Shown: positions 1 through 10,100 of the stretch, one piece after another
Position numbering within the stretch: position 1 is the stretch's first letter
Layout: each line of letters begins with the position of its first letter
Origin: Natronorubrum sediminis
GTDB lineage: Archaea; Halobacteriota; Halobacteria; Halobacteriales; Natrialbaceae
Direction of reading: 5' to 3'
Length of the DNA: 64,000 bases
Assembly (NCBI RefSeq): GCF_900108095.1
Contig: NZ_FNWL01000002.1
Location: forward strand, 540,748-604,747
Position numbers and translations under genes: made by a program
Notes under the pieces: model-generated
What the model saw: the letters and a program-made list of their open reading frames with translations, nothing else
Told to the model about the DNA's origin: nothing
Databases searched by the model: none

Positions 1-1
1 C

Positions 2-43
2 GCGTTGCCGTTTACCGTCAAGCGGGGGTACGATCGAAAATGA
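2..43 (+). CDS. rpoK: DNA-directed RNA polymerase subunit K, C-terminal end (partial)
   Basis: The first bases encode the residues [13 protein letters not shown] followed by TGA at 41-43. This matches the C-terminal tail I remember for haloarchaeal RpoK (typically ...LPFTV-R...), the archaeal counterpart of bacterial omega and eukaryotic RPB6. In haloarchaea rpoK lies immediately before eno and rps2. The stop overlaps the eno start as ATGA, which is typical of translationally coupled operon genes. Only 13 codons are visible, so the call rests on the tail sequence and gene order. Confidence 0.7.
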   Translation, partial: ALPFTVKRGYDRK

Positions 44-1251
44 CGCTCATCACCGACGTTCGGCTCCGACGGATCCTCGACTCGCGGGGGAACCCGACTG
101 TCGAGGCTGACGTCGTCACCGAAAGCGGCGGATTCGGCCGTGCTGGCGCACCAAGTGGTGCCAGTACGGGCGAGTACGAGGCCGTCGAACGGCCGCCTGC
201 GGAGGCGATTGCCGCGGCCCGTGAACACGCTGTGCCGCGACTCGTCGGTGAGGCGTACGCCGGGAACCAACGAGAAGTCGACACCATTCTACACGCTGCA
301 GACGGAACGGACGACTTCTCGAAAATCGGTGCGAACAGTGCGGTCGCCATCTCGATGGCCGCCGCAAAAGCTGGTGCCGACGTGCTCGGCGCACCCTTAT
401 TCCAGCACCTCGGTGGTGCGTTTCGCGGCGAGAACTTCCCGGTCCCGCTCGGAAACGTCGTCGGTGGTGGCGAACACGCTGCCGATGCGACCGACATTCA
501 GGAGTTTTTGGTCGCACCAGTTGGCGCACCCAGTATCGAAGACGCCGTCTTCGCGAACGCCGCCGTCCACGGGGTCGTCGCCGATTTGCTCGAGGAACGT
601 GACGTTCCATCGGGCAAGGGCGATGAAGGTGCGTGGGCACCGTCGATCGACGACGAAGCGGCGTTCGAGGTCGTCGACGAGGCGGTCTCGCAGGTCGAAG
701 ACGACGTCGGCTTCGAGATTCGATTCGGTCTCGACGTCGCGGCCGCCGAGATGTACGACGCCGACTCGGAAACCTACGAGTACGAGTCTGCGGGCATCAA
801 CCGTGACACCGACGAGCAAATCGAGTACATCGCCGACCTCGTCCGTGAATACGACCTCGTCTACGTCGAGGATCCACTCGACGAGAACGACTACGAAGCG
901 TTCGCCGATCTCACCGATAGAGTCGGCGACCGGACGCTGATCTGTGGCGACGACCTCTTCGTCACCAACACCGATCGACTCACTGAGGGCATCGACCAAG
1001 GGGCTGGAAACAGCATCCTGATCAAGCCCAACCAGATCGGAACGCTTTCCGACGCCTTCGACGCGATCGAACTCGCGACGGAGAACGGATACGATTCGGT
1101 CGTCTCCCACCGTTCGGGCGAGACCGAGGACGCGACGATCGCACACCTCGCCGTCGCGACCGACGCACCCTTCATCAAGACGGGTGCCGTCGGCGGCGAG
1201 CGAACCGCTAAACTCAACGAGCTCATCAGAATCGCAGACGACGCGACATGA
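40..1251 (+). CDS. eno: Enolase (phosphopyruvate hydratase)
   Basis: This 403-residue protein interconverts 2-phosphoglycerate and phosphoenolpyruvate in the cytoplasm with Mg2+. Visible family marks are the GDEGAWAP loop near residue 193, the acidic metal site VEDPLDEND near residue 276, the signature [14 protein letters not shown] near residue 326 with the catalytic lysine, and SHRSGETED near residue 357. Length is normal for archaeal enolase. Its ATG overlaps the rpoK stop, and its TGA overlaps the rps2 ATG, so it is co-transcribed with the ribosomal/RNA polymerase operon. The enzyme also connects to the pgk, pps and ppc genes elsewhere in the window. Confidence 0.97.
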   Translation: MTLITDVRLRRILDSRGNPTVEADVVTESGGFGRAGAPSGASTGEYEAVERPPAEAIAAAREHAVPRLVGEAYAGNQREVDTILHAADGTDDFSKIGANSAVAISMAAAKAGADVLGAPLFQHLGGAFRGENFPVPLGNVVGGGEHAADATDIQEFLVAPVGAPSIEDAVFANAAVHGVVADLLEERDVPSGKGDEGAWAPSIDDEAAFEVVDEAVSQVEDDVGFEIRFGLDVAAAEMYDADSETYEYESAGINRDTDEQIEYIADLVREYDLVYVEDPLDENDYEAFADLTDRVGDRTLICGDDLFVTNTDRLTEGIDQGAGNSILIKPNQIGTLSDAFDAIELATENGYDSVVSHRSGETEDATIAHLAVATDAPFIKTGAVGGERTAKLNELIRIADDAT

Positions 1252-2063
1252 CAGATAACGACGCAACCCAGGAAGGGCTCGACGCTGCCGAGTCGGAGAT
1301 CGACGAGGAGCCAGCAGAAGGTGCTGGTCCCGCCGCCGACCCCGACGACGACGTCGAGCCAGCCGACGAACAGTCCACCGATGCCGAGGCCGACGCGGCC
1401 GACGCTTCGGAAGAACCAGTCACTGGCGAGGACGCCGACGACGCCGGTCCAACCCTCGACGACGACGTAATGTCCGACGAGGAAGCGGATCTCCTCATTC
1501 CCGTCGAGGACTACCTCGGTGCCGGTGTCCACATCGGGACCCAGCAAAAGACCGACGACATGGAGCGGTTCATCCACCGCGTCCGAACCGACGGTCTGTA
1601 CGTACTGGACGTCTCGAAGACCGACGGCCGTATTCGAACGGCCGCGGACTTCCTCGCGAACTACGACCCAGAACAGATTCTGGTCACCTCGAGTCGTCAG
1701 TACGGTCGCTTCCCAGCGGAAAAGTTCGCCGAAGCCGTGGGCGCTCGTGCCCGCACCGGTCGCTTCATCCCGGGAACGCTGACGAACCCCAAGTACGACG
1801 GGTACATCGAGCCTGATGTTCTCGTCGTCACGGACCCAATCGGTGACGCCCAAGCAGTCAAAGAGGCGATCACGGTCGGGATCCCAGTCATCGCGATGTG
1901 TGACTCGAACAACCAGGTCAGCAACGTCGACCTCGTCGTCCCGACGAACAACAAGGGTCGTAAGGCCCTCTCGGTCGTCTACTGGCTGCTCGCCAACGAA
2001 GTCCTCGACCGCCGCGGCGCAGAGCCGTCGTACTCGCTCGAGGACTTCGAGAGCATGGTCTAA
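1248..2063 (+). CDS. rps2: Small ribosomal subunit protein uS2 (S2P) with acidic N-terminal extension
   Basis: This 271-residue protein is the archaeal S2 of the 30S subunit. The S2 core begins around residue 82 ([19 protein letters not shown]) and continues through the usual [16 protein letters not shown] and [12 protein letters not shown] segments to a normal C-terminus. Residues 1-80 are an extension made almost only of Asp, Glu, Ala and Pro, typical of haloarchaeal S2. The start ATG overlaps the eno stop (ATGA). It closes the rpoK-eno-rps2 operon; in many haloarchaea mevalonate kinase follows directly, but here about 12 kb of other genes intervene. Confidence 0.96.
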   Translation: MTDNDATQEGLDAAESEIDEEPAEGAGPAADPDDDVEPADEQSTDAEADAADASEEPVTGEDADDAGPTLDDDVMSDEEADLLIPVEDYLGAGVHIGTQQKTDDMERFIHRVRTDGLYVLDVSKTDGRIRTAADFLANYDPEQILVTSSRQYGRFPAEKFAEAVGARARTGRFIPGTLTNPKYDGYIEPDVLVVTDPIGDAQAVKEAITVGIPVIAMCDSNNQVSNVDLVVPTNNKGRKALSVVYWLLANEVLDRRGAEPSYSLEDFESMV

Positions 2064-2176
2064 TCCGTTGTAATCGACGCTGTTCGTTTTCGACACTCTG
2101 TATTGCCGTACTGGCGCTCACCGTTCCCAGCGAGTGCGAACAAAGGAATTACGTAGCGTCCGGGGCAACGACAGGT

Positions 2177-2302
2177 ATGCTCGAGTCGCTGTTCGACTTC
2201 GAAACGGAGAAAATCCCGCTTCCAGTTGTGGCTGCGACAGCGGCACTAATCGCTATCTTTGCCGTTGGGATTCCAATCCGCGTGGTACTCGGATTCGGGT
2301 AG
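2177..2302 (+). CDS. Small single-pass membrane protein, 41 aa
   Basis: An ATG at 2177 opens a 41-codon frame ending at TAG 2300-2302. The product begins MLESLFDFETEKIPLPV and continues as one strongly hydrophobic segment (about residues 17-36, VVAATAALIAIFAVGIPIRV). Clean N-terminal acidic residues, one transmembrane helix and codon choice like the neighbours make it look real; similar 40-residue membrane proteins of unknown function recur in haloarchaea. It is convergent with the glycosyltransferase gene. Function unknown. Confidence 0.55.
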   Translation: MLESLFDFETEKIPLPVVAATAALIAIFAVGIPIRVVLGFG

Positions 2303-2335
2303 ACTCTCGCTCGGTACTGTCGCTGGCAATCGAAC

Positions 2336-3280
2336 TCAGGCGCGTTCGAGACACCGTTCGTACACACCGCGGAGACGCGTCCCCATCTCGGCGGTCGTAT
2401 ACTCAGTCACCCGCGTTCTCCCGTCTGAGGGCTCACCACACTCGAGGACTGCTGCCAGTTCCTCGCGGAGTGAGTCCACGTCGTTCGCGATTGCAGAGTT
2501 TGATACGTCCTCGAGTACCTCCTGGGCAAAGCCGACGTCGCGCGAGACGACTGGCGTGTTGCAAGCGGCAGCCTCCTTGAGCGACATCGGGCCGCTTTCG
2601 AACCGGGAGGTGATCAACACGGCGTCAGCGGCATTGAGATAGGACGGCATTTCGTCGTAGGGCTCGTTGGCGACCGTTCGGAGGGTCACATCGTGCTCGA
2701 GTCCGTCGACGACGCGTCGTGCCAGTGGGTAGTTCTTTTCTTCGCGCGACGGTGCGTACGGGAAGAGGACGATCCGTTCGTCGGTGGGCCAACCAACGCG
2801 TTCACGCGCCTCGGCTCGAGGAACCGGTCGGAACTGAGTCGTATCGACGGGAAATGGGACGACGTGGCTCGGTTGGTCGACGCGATCTGCCATCGTGTTC
2901 GAGGGAACGACGATCCGATCGCTTCGAGCGGTGAACCGTTCGATGATCGACGCGAAGGGGTTGTCTCGATACTCGCCACCCCAGAGAGTCGAGACGACTG
3001 GTAACTCGGTTCGTGGGAGCGACGCTGCTGCGACGGCAAAGGGAACGGTGAGGCCGTAATTCGCGTGAACGAGATCGTATTCACCTTTCGACTCGCGCAG
3101 TACCTGTGGCAGATACTTCACGTAATCGAAGGGCGTTCGACGACTGACTGCGTCCTCACGAGCACGGTGCTCTCCGGGAACTGGAACGGTCGTCACCTCG
3201 ATACCGGCGTGCTCGAGAGCGGTCATCTGTGTTTGATAGAAACTGCGCCAATCAGTCGTGGTGAGGCTGAGAACGTGCAT
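2336..3280 (-). CDS. Glycosyltransferase family 4 (group 1)
   Basis: This 314-residue protein has the two-Rossmann GT-B plan. The N-terminal half contains the acceptor-side pattern DLVHANYGLTVPFA. The C-terminal half has a donor-site block, SRFESGPMSLKEAAACNTPVV, including the E-x7-E arrangement of GT4 retaining transferases. No signal peptide or membrane span is evident, so it probably acts on the cytoplasmic face. It lies 8 bp downstream of a DUF354 gene on the same strand, and together they look like a two-gene unit for surface polysaccharide or glycoprotein glycan assembly. Donor and acceptor cannot be read from the sequence. Confidence 0.85.
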   Translation of the reverse strand: MHVLSLTTTDWRSFYQTQMTALEHAGIEVTTVPVPGEHRAREDAVSRRTPFDYVKYLPQVLRESKGEYDLVHANYGLTVPFAVAAASLPRTELPVVSTLWGGEYRDNPFASIIERFTARSDRIVVPSNTMADRVDQPSHVVPFPVDTTQFRPVPRAEARERVGWPTDERIVLFPYAPSREEKNYPLARRVVDGLEHDVTLRTVANEPYDEMPSYLNAADAVLITSRFESGPMSLKEAAACNTPVVSRDVGFAQEVLEDVSNSAIANDVDSLREELAAVLECGEPSDGRTRVTEYTTAEMGTRLRGVYERCLERA

Positions 3281-3288
3281 ATTCCTGA

Positions 3289-4404
3289 TTAGTTTGGAAT
3301 CGAGTCGTTGCGCTCGTCCCTCGTTGCCTCCGATGTCTGGGGTGTGAGACGGTCCGTCGTCGAAACGCCACGCTCGTGAAGTTGGGAAATCACGTACGCC
3401 GTAACGTCTGTCGTCTCCGACAGGAGCGTCTCACGTCGATCCGCCCAGGTCGCTGTAGCAGTCGGATCACGATCGATTCGTTCGATGACCTCGAGCGCCT
3501 CGGCTTCTCGACTCGTCCGAAACGATCGAACAAGCCCTCGGTCCTCGAGTTCGCGGAATTTTCCCATTTCGTTCTGGCCAGCAAACGGGCTGATCCGAAC
3601 GGTTGGCGTGCCGAGAATGCTGGCCTCGAGCGTTGTCGTCGCGACTTCGCCGACGACGATGTCGGCGAACGCGAGTAAGTGATGGAACGCCTCCGGTGGA
3701 ACGGGAAGGGGTTCACCGCCCATCGGAATCTCATCGTCACCTTCGACGGAGACGTACACGTCGCCGTTCGCTGCAAGCATGTCGGTGATCTCGTGTCGGG
3801 ATTCGGGCGAGATACCGTTCTTTCCGACGTCGTGATTGCCTCTCCACGCACCGAATCGGAGCACGGCGTATCGGTCGTCGGGGTCGACACCGTGTCGTCT
3901 GAGAATCGACTCGTTCGGCTCGAATCGATTCGGGTGGAGATACGCGAGCTCGTGAAATCCTGGGTAGGTGACGTGGTCCCCACTGTATCCCTCACGGAAG
4001 CTCTCCGGTGTGTATACCGTATCTGCAAACGGAGTCGTAAGACGGTTCCCACCATTGATTGCCGTCTCGGTGTCGATGTAGACGTGACTCGTCGCACCGA
4101 CGAGTGTCGCGACGTGTGTCGCTGCGATTCCGTGACTGGAGACGATAACCGCTGGCTCGATTTCACGTGCTCGTTGAAGCAACCGATATTCGTATCGTAC
4201 CTGCGTCAGCCCCAATCCGAACCACCCGTCGGGTTCCTCACACAGGAGTTCGTACTCGATCCGATAGGCGTCGAGCAGTCGCGTCGTCACACCCTTCTCC
4301 CGAGCAAACACGTGCACGTCGTGTCCCACCGCCTCGAGCTCGCAGACAACGTGTTTGAAAAAGTGCACGTTCGCTGCATGTTGAATCGTGATGATGATAT
4401 CCAT
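3289..4404 (-). CDS. DUF354 family protein (GT-B-like, surface-glycan associated)
   Basis: I chose the ATG at 4404, giving 371 residues, because MDIIITIQHAANVHFFK is the conserved N-terminus of DUF354 proteins; the in-frame upstream extension is Arg-rich and lies in a promoter region. The body has the UDP-N-acetylglucosamine 2-epimerase/GT-B look: VYIDTETA, VLRFGAWRGNHD, and near the C-terminus VVGEVATTTLEASILGTP. DUF354 genes are habitually found in archaeal and bacterial surface polysaccharide clusters. It precedes the GT4 gene by only 8 bp, so the two are probably co-expressed. The exact reaction is unknown. Confidence 0.82.
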   Translation of the reverse strand: MDIIITIQHAANVHFFKHVVCELEAVGHDVHVFAREKGVTTRLLDAYRIEYELLCEEPDGWFGLGLTQVRYEYRLLQRAREIEPAVIVSSHGIAATHVATLVGATSHVYIDTETAINGGNRLTTPFADTVYTPESFREGYSGDHVTYPGFHELAYLHPNRFEPNESILRRHGVDPDDRYAVLRFGAWRGNHDVGKNGISPESRHEITDMLAANGDVYVSVEGDDEIPMGGEPLPVPPEAFHHLLAFADIVVGEVATTTLEASILGTPTVRISPFAGQNEMGKFRELEDRGLVRSFRTSREAEALEVIERIDRDPTATATWADRRETLLSETTDVTAYVISQLHERGVSTTDRLTPQTSEATRDERNDSIPN

Positions 4405-4611
4405 ACGATCGGCTCGTCTCGGAACTCCCACTACGCAGCCATTATTATCGAATCCATAGAAGCGTCCGACTCTGTGAAATCGACCTCGAGGACGTAACGA
4501 TCGTCGGATGTAAGACATCACTGTGATGGTATGGCCGGACGTTCGATCTCACGAATCGAACTGGCAATCTATCGTCGCCACCTGATAGGTCGAAGCTGAT
4601 ACCTGCGGACA

Positions 4612-4619
4612 TTTATATA
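4612..4619 (+). promoter_or_regulatory. TATA box of the pilin-like operon
   Basis: TTTATATA is the strongest TATA element in this 237-bp divergent intergenic gap. It lies 23-30 bases before the ATG at 4642, which predicts transcription starting at or just before the start codon, that is, a leaderless mRNA as is usual in haloarchaea. The DUF354 gene is transcribed in the opposite direction from the same gap. Confidence 0.6.
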
Positions 4620-4641
4620 CGAAAGCGCGGCCAACCTGGCT

Positions 4642-5580
4642 ATGGATTGGGAGGCCCCTCTCGACGGATGGTACGTCTTTTTGGCCGTGTCCCTCGTCAG
4701 CATCGCGGTTGCTGGTCTGGTTCTCGGCCTTCCAACGGGACCACCACCAGACGCGCCCGAAGCAGCCAACGCAATCGAACCGGTTGCCGCGAGCGACAGC
4801 GAATCGAGTTCGTCGTGGGAGTACGACGCCGAAACCATCGTTATCGACGGTTCGACGCTCGAGTTAGCGAACGATCACGGCACCTCACACGCGAGTGTAG
4901 ATTACGACGCCATTGTCGTCCCGGTAAGCGGGTCTGATCGGTTAGAAAACATTACGCACGGCGTCGCGTTCGAAGACGAATACGAAGCGGAACTCGCCGA
5001 CGGCGATACACATGCGGTCAGCGAGTTCCTCGCGGACGCCGGTGACCGATACGACGAAAACAGTGGCACGGAACTGACCGCAACCGGTGAGTTAGTCACC
5101 AGACAGATCAGTGTCGAACCGGATAGCGATTCGCTCGATCCGCTGGTCGAAACTGTCGAGTTCGAGACGACGACGTCCGAATTCGGGATCGGCGGCGCAT
5201 CCGTTACCGGGATCGGCACCGTCACTGCATCGTACGACGGGGTCGCCGGCAACGAACTCGAGTTACACGTCGACGGCGAGTACGTTGGGCCAGATGGTGA
5301 GTCCATCAGCGACGCGAGCGCGTCACAGTTGATCCCCGGCCGAACTGGAACACTCGACGTAGATATCGAATCGTCGAACATCAACCGCCCCGGTAGCGAA
5401 CCGGTCGATGCGACACTCGAGTTCGACGACGGCGAGACGTGCGAACGTGAACTCGGGTTCGATACGACGAAAACGTGTACGAATTCGATCCCACGAACAG
5501 CAGCGTTCGACGATGATGAACCGTTCGTCGACTACAATACAGAGACTGATCACTATCATGTCACACTCGTCAGCGTCTAG
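4642..5580 (+). CDS. Pilin-like membrane-anchored protein (DUF7283-like)
   Basis: This 312-residue protein has one hydrophobic segment at about residues 11-31 (YVFLAVSLVSIAVAGLVLG) after a short N-terminus, then a long acidic Thr/Ser-rich extracellular domain predicted to be mostly beta strand, with two Cys near residues 257 and 271. I associate this architecture and its position with the DUF7283 family, one of a set (DUF7283-7288) that travels together in haloarchaeal type IV-pilus-like loci; the number is from memory. It is the first gene of a four-gene operon, with a TATA box immediately upstream. The role is probably as a surface-displayed minor pilin-like component. Confidence 0.7.
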   Translation: MDWEAPLDGWYVFLAVSLVSIAVAGLVLGLPTGPPPDAPEAANAIEPVAASDSESSSSWEYDAETIVIDGSTLELANDHGTSHASVDYDAIVVPVSGSDRLENITHGVAFEDEYEAELADGDTHAVSEFLADAGDRYDENSGTELTATGELVTRQISVEPDSDSLDPLVETVEFETTTSEFGIGGASVTGIGTVTASYDGVAGNELELHVDGEYVGPDGESISDASASQLIPGRTGTLDVDIESSNINRPGSEPVDATLEFDDGETCERELGFDTTKTCTNSIPRTAAFDDDEPFVDYNTETDHYHVTLVSV

Positions 5581-6073
5581 AGGCCAGACCGAACCAATCG
5601 CCGCACTCTTCGCCGTGATGGCACTCATCGCCGGCGTCGGATTGTACACCGTCTACGTGAGCGATGTCCTCCCGGGAACGAGTGATCGCACCGTCACAGA
5701 TACCGCCATCGACAACGTTTGGGACGACCTCGAGGACGCCGAGCGTGGCACCTTCCCGGCCTACGAGTACGAATCCGAGATGGACCAAGAGATGCTCGAA
5801 GCAATCCAATCCAACTCGTTGCCAAACGGCGAGAACGTATACATAGAGGTCAGGGCCTACGATGACGGTGAATCGACCGTCTTCGCTGCTGCACACTTCG
5901 ATTCTGACGGCGACGACCTGCGTGACAGACAACTTCAGTCTACCCACAGTGACTTCGGCCCGCCTCGAGCGGCCGGTGAACCGGATGAGACGGACATTTC
6001 CACGCGGCCAATCTCTATCGAGGTCACGGAAGCCGACGTCCGAGGTGGGACCGTACACGTGGAGGCCTGGTAA
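5558..6073 (+). CDS. Pilin-like protein with RGQTEP-type N-terminus (DUF7285-like)
   Basis: I chose ATG 5558 (171 residues) because it gives the N-terminus MSHSSASRGQTEPIAALFA followed by a hydrophobic helix (about residues 13-32). That is the class III, prepilin-peptidase type signal: polar head, then the helix used for assembly. The upstream in-frame Arg-rich extension is a shadow of the previous gene. The start overlaps the previous CDS by 23 bases, implying coupled translation. The mature part is acidic, about 140 residues, with no known catalytic motif. Its place in the operon suggests a minor pilin; no direct evidence of function is visible. Confidence 0.75.
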   Translation: MSHSSASRGQTEPIAALFAVMALIAGVGLYTVYVSDVLPGTSDRTVTDTAIDNVWDDLEDAERGTFPAYEYESEMDQEMLEAIQSNSLPNGENVYIEVRAYDDGESTVFAAAHFDSDGDDLRDRQLQSTHSDFGPPRAAGEPDETDISTRPISIEVTEADVRGGTVHVEAW

Positions 6074-6075
6074 TC

Positions 6076-7155
6076 GTGACCGACTTTCCGTCTGAACGTG
6101 GCGTCAGTACGGTCATCGACGTTGCACTCGCACTCCTCCTCATCTCTGCGAGCGTGATGATCGTCGGCTACTATCTCGCAACGACAGCAGACGAATCCCC
6201 AGTAGATAGCCACGGACACGAAACGACAGGTGCAGGGCAAACTCACGGCGGCGAAAGTCTCTCTGCGACGCACATGACGGATGTGCTGAGCGAATCCACG
6301 ATTTCCGTCACGTACAGTATCGAAGACATACGCGACGAAGACGAATTTTCTGAGCCAGTGATTACGAACGACAATACTTACTCGCGAACCGATCACGGTT
6401 CACCCCTCGGGTTGCTCGCTGATGCAGCCGTGATGAATTACCAGATCGACGGGGAATCCGTGTTAGCCTACAGTGATGCATACGAGGAGACCGTCGACTG
6501 GTCGATTCGTGAGAATCTCGTTGGAACGGAACAGGACTTCTACATCGTCGCCGAGTGGGAACCGTACGACAATGCGACAATCAACGGCACAGCGACAGCT
6601 GGCACCCAACCGCCTGCAAATGCTGACGTGTCGAGTACCTCGACGACAGTTTCGAGTGGCTTCTCTCCAATCGACGACGCACACTTCGAAGATTATCAAA
6701 TCGATGACAACGAATCGTCTGCCGTCACAGCAACAGTCATCGGTGAAGAAATCGTCGATGGTTTCTTCCCTCCAGAATCGTCCCAGTACGCCCTCGAGGA
6801 CCAAGGCATCAACCGCGAACAAACGGTCTATCAGTATCAATCGATGGCCGGAGCCGTCGGTGAGTTCTCGTTTCGCAGCCCGGACACCCACCCACCATTG
6901 ACGCGCACCGAAGCAAACGCACAAGCGGCTAATCGAAATCTCCTCGTCGGGCAGGAAGGCGGGTACGATGCTACCGACGCCGACGCCTTTGGGGCGTGGC
7001 TCGCGTCAGACCTCGAGGACGCGTTCGAATCCGAGTTCGAGGAACTCGACGACAACGACGACGAAACCGACCGCGACGAAAAGCAACTCGAGGCAATTCT
7101 CGATGAAACATCGACCGATACGGTCACGATTACGATTCAGACCTGGAACGAATGA
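6076..7155 (+). CDS. Pilin-like protein with class III signal (DUF7284-like), GTG start
   Basis: GTG at 6076 follows the previous stop by two bases and gives 359 residues. The N-terminus MTDFPSERGVSTVIDVALA plus the following hydrophobic stretch (about residues 14-34) is the archaeal pilin pattern (basic residue, Gly, then Val/Ser and an uninterrupted helix). The remainder is acidic and Thr/Ser-rich and ends in an acidic helical stretch (about residues 310-340, ELDDNDDETDRDEKQLEAIL). It is overlapped at its stop by the next gene (ATGA). Likely surface-exposed component of the same pilus-like assembly; function inferred only from architecture and neighbours. Confidence 0.75.
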   Translation: MTDFPSERGVSTVIDVALALLLISASVMIVGYYLATTADESPVDSHGHETTGAGQTHGGESLSATHMTDVLSESTISVTYSIEDIRDEDEFSEPVITNDNTYSRTDHGSPLGLLADAAVMNYQIDGESVLAYSDAYEETVDWSIRENLVGTEQDFYIVAEWEPYDNATINGTATAGTQPPANADVSSTSTTVSSGFSPIDDAHFEDYQIDDNESSAVTATVIGEEIVDGFFPPESSQYALEDQGINREQTVYQYQSMAGAVGEFSFRSPDTHPPLTRTEANAQAANRNLLVGQEGGYDATDADAFGAWLASDLEDAFESEFEELDDNDDETDRDEKQLEAILDETSTDTVTITIQTWNE

Positions 7156-10100
7156 GACGCACTCGCTCCCAGACGATTTCGATTGCATCAGACGACAGAG
7201 CACGGATTCCGTTCGCGATTATCGGCGTCTTACTCCTCGTGAGTTCGATCATGATCGTCGCGATACTCGAGACCAGAGACGAACCGGAAATCGACACCAG
7301 CACGGAGAGGGCAATCGACCGTGGCGAGGCGTATGCGACTAGCGAAATCCGTCACGCAACCATACGCGCGAGTGACGACGTCGTTCAATCTCCACTCACG
7401 ACCGTTGATTCGGATCTAGAGGATGTGATAGACGAAGAGAATGCGTTCGAAGACCAGACGAAACTCACCATTCTCGCCGAAGCCACCGCGTCCCTCGAGG
7501 GCAGACACCAAGACGTCGGGCAGGGACAGACGGTCTCGATATCGCTCCCAGCAGTCGACGACTGGACCGATGAAACCGACCTCGAGGGTGCACTCGAAGC
7601 CGTCGACATCGAGGCGGAGGACGGCATCATGGATGTAACGATCAACGATGTCGAGATCACTGTTCGAGACGAGGATGGCAATGTAGCGGCGGAACATTCC
7701 CGCGATATTACCGTGTCGGTCGGGACCACCATGATGGAACTTCACGAACACGTCGAGGACTACGAGGAGCACCTCAACAAGGGGATGATCGAGAGCATCG
7801 ACGACCGAGAAGGCTATGGTTACGATTTGGCGAAGCGAATGTGGCCACTCACCTGGGGGAAAGCCTATTACGATCGGTTATTGGGTGATCCAGCGGACCG
7901 AGCGTTCGAAAACGTCACACCGAACGACCACACGGAAGTGATGGCCAACGATGCTCGGTTTACAGCCCAACAGGAGGCATTTGGTACGCAAGATGACTAC
8001 GCCAATCGTGTCATGGCCGGCCCGCAACTGTGTATGGCTTACGACCTCTCTGAGGATGCACTCGATTTAGACTACAATTTCGACAATATCGCGGCCCAAC
8101 TGCATCCTGACGAGGACGTCGACACCGTCGATGCGCTGTGTGAGGAAGGGATCGTTTCACCGGATGGCGAACTTCCTGACATGCCGACCATCGAGGAGCT
8201 CATTGTCGGCATGCTCGAGGGAGTTGACATGGAAGGGGAGATTCAGGGACACGTCTTTGCAGATATGGCTATGCACGAGATGGAGGCCGATCTTAATGAG
8301 GGTGACCTCGAGAGCGAGATGCGAGAGCCGCTCAACGATACGTCTACGTTTACTGAAGCATATCTCGAGGACTACTATGGTAATAGTGAAAGGTCTGAAA
8401 ACATTGATGAAGATGACCATGACGACGAATCTATTGCCAATATTGGAAACATTCAAAACGATTTGGAAAGCATTCGGGAGACTAGTATTGAAGAAGTAGA
8501 TAATACGGAAAACGTCGTTGAAAGCATCTATTCTATTGACACAGGTATCGGGGAAGGGTATAATAGTCCAAGTAGAGATGGCCCCGCTTATCCTCCAACA
8601 CCTACACTTAATCCAGATGAGTATGACATCGACAACTTATCTGAGATGGACCCGACGTACACGTCTTCTGTTGAGGATGTGGGCGCCAATATCAACGAGG
8701 TTGGTTCGGATAATGGTGACTCGAGTTTAGAACGGTCACTAGTCGATGTAGATATTAACGTCGAAATGAGATATGGTACGACTGGCCGGTGGAACGACAC
8801 CAACACGAATTCTTCGCCAGATGTTACAAGGTCAGATTTTACGACAACGAACTACACGACATCTTTCGAATTAGATGGCGAGATTGCACCAGACATAGAA
8901 ATTACCCCACACAGCGTCGAACACGTTCTCGATAGTGGTGGGACACCAGATCCATACGTCGGTGGATCACCGACAAATTGGGAGGGTGCATCTGAAGCCG
9001 TAACTGAAGAGTACTTCGGACAACGTATCGATAGTGATGCAGAGTTAGAAGAATGGGTTGAATCGAGATCGGATACCATCGAATCCGTCGACGATTTTGA
9101 GGATGCGATCAATTTCGAGAGAGGGTTCGACGAAGAAGTTCAACTGTCGCCCCGAAGCGCTGACGAACTTCAGACAGAAATTGTACACGACGATCTCATG
9201 GACGTTCACCTCGAGGTAGTCCAAGAAATTGAACCGGTCAAGGCAGACATTATGGAGATGCTCACCGCCGAAGAGAGTCCGATGCGCGAGATTGAGGAGA
9301 ACATCGAAGAGGTAGAACGACAGTACGTAACCGAGACTGACGACTTCGAGAACGCACCAGATGTCGCTACGATGGAGGCTCGTCAGGTGTACTTTAATAG
9401 CATGTACGACTACGTCGATGAATTGGCGACCCATCACGAACAGATTTCGACCGGCGGTGGGAATCTCATCGACGATTTGCTCGGTGGAATGCTCGACTCT
9501 GCAAACGACCTCATCGGTGGGCCGATGGACCTCCTCGATGAGATGCTCGGCTCAGGTGAAGAACTGCTTCAAGACGAGGGTGGCTCTGAAGTCGACACTC
9601 CGGACGTACTCAACGACGTTCACATCGATGTCGATGGTTCTCCGACGTATCACTCCTCACAAACGACGGTCAACCAAACAGAAGTGCCAGCAGTTCGAGA
9701 AGAGGGTGATGGTCCACTCGATATTGACGAAAACGCTGAATTTGCTCCGATGGGTGCTGCCTACGAGAATCAAGTTGGATTCCCTGGTTTTCCCTTGATT
9801 CCGTGGCCGCCTCTGTTCTACCTGCAAGTCGATGCCTGGGAAGTCGAACTCGAGGGAGAGTACACACGGTTTGAAGTTCAGGCAACGAGTGGTGATCCTT
9901 CCTCGACTGGCACGACGACGTATGTTCGTGAAGACAAGGACGTATCGCTAGAAACACCAAGTGGAAGCGAACTCGAGTTGGGTTCGAGTGACGCTATTAG
10001 CTACGAAAATAGTCAAACAATCATGGCTGTGGTGCCTGCTCCACAGTTTATGCCACAAGGTGCGCCAGGTGTTGGTGATAATGAATATGGCGAAGCCCCT

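Noticed and set aside
891-2096. 401-residue minus-strand frame antisense to eno and rps2
   Set aside because: It is a shadow created by high GC in third codon positions; both plus-strand genes are unambiguous and the antisense product has no recognisable features.
2336-2642. Plus-strand frames at 2134-2642
   Set aside because: Their translations are Arg/Ser-rich shadows over the end of the GT4 gene; only the 41-residue frame at 2177 has a credible membrane-protein composition.
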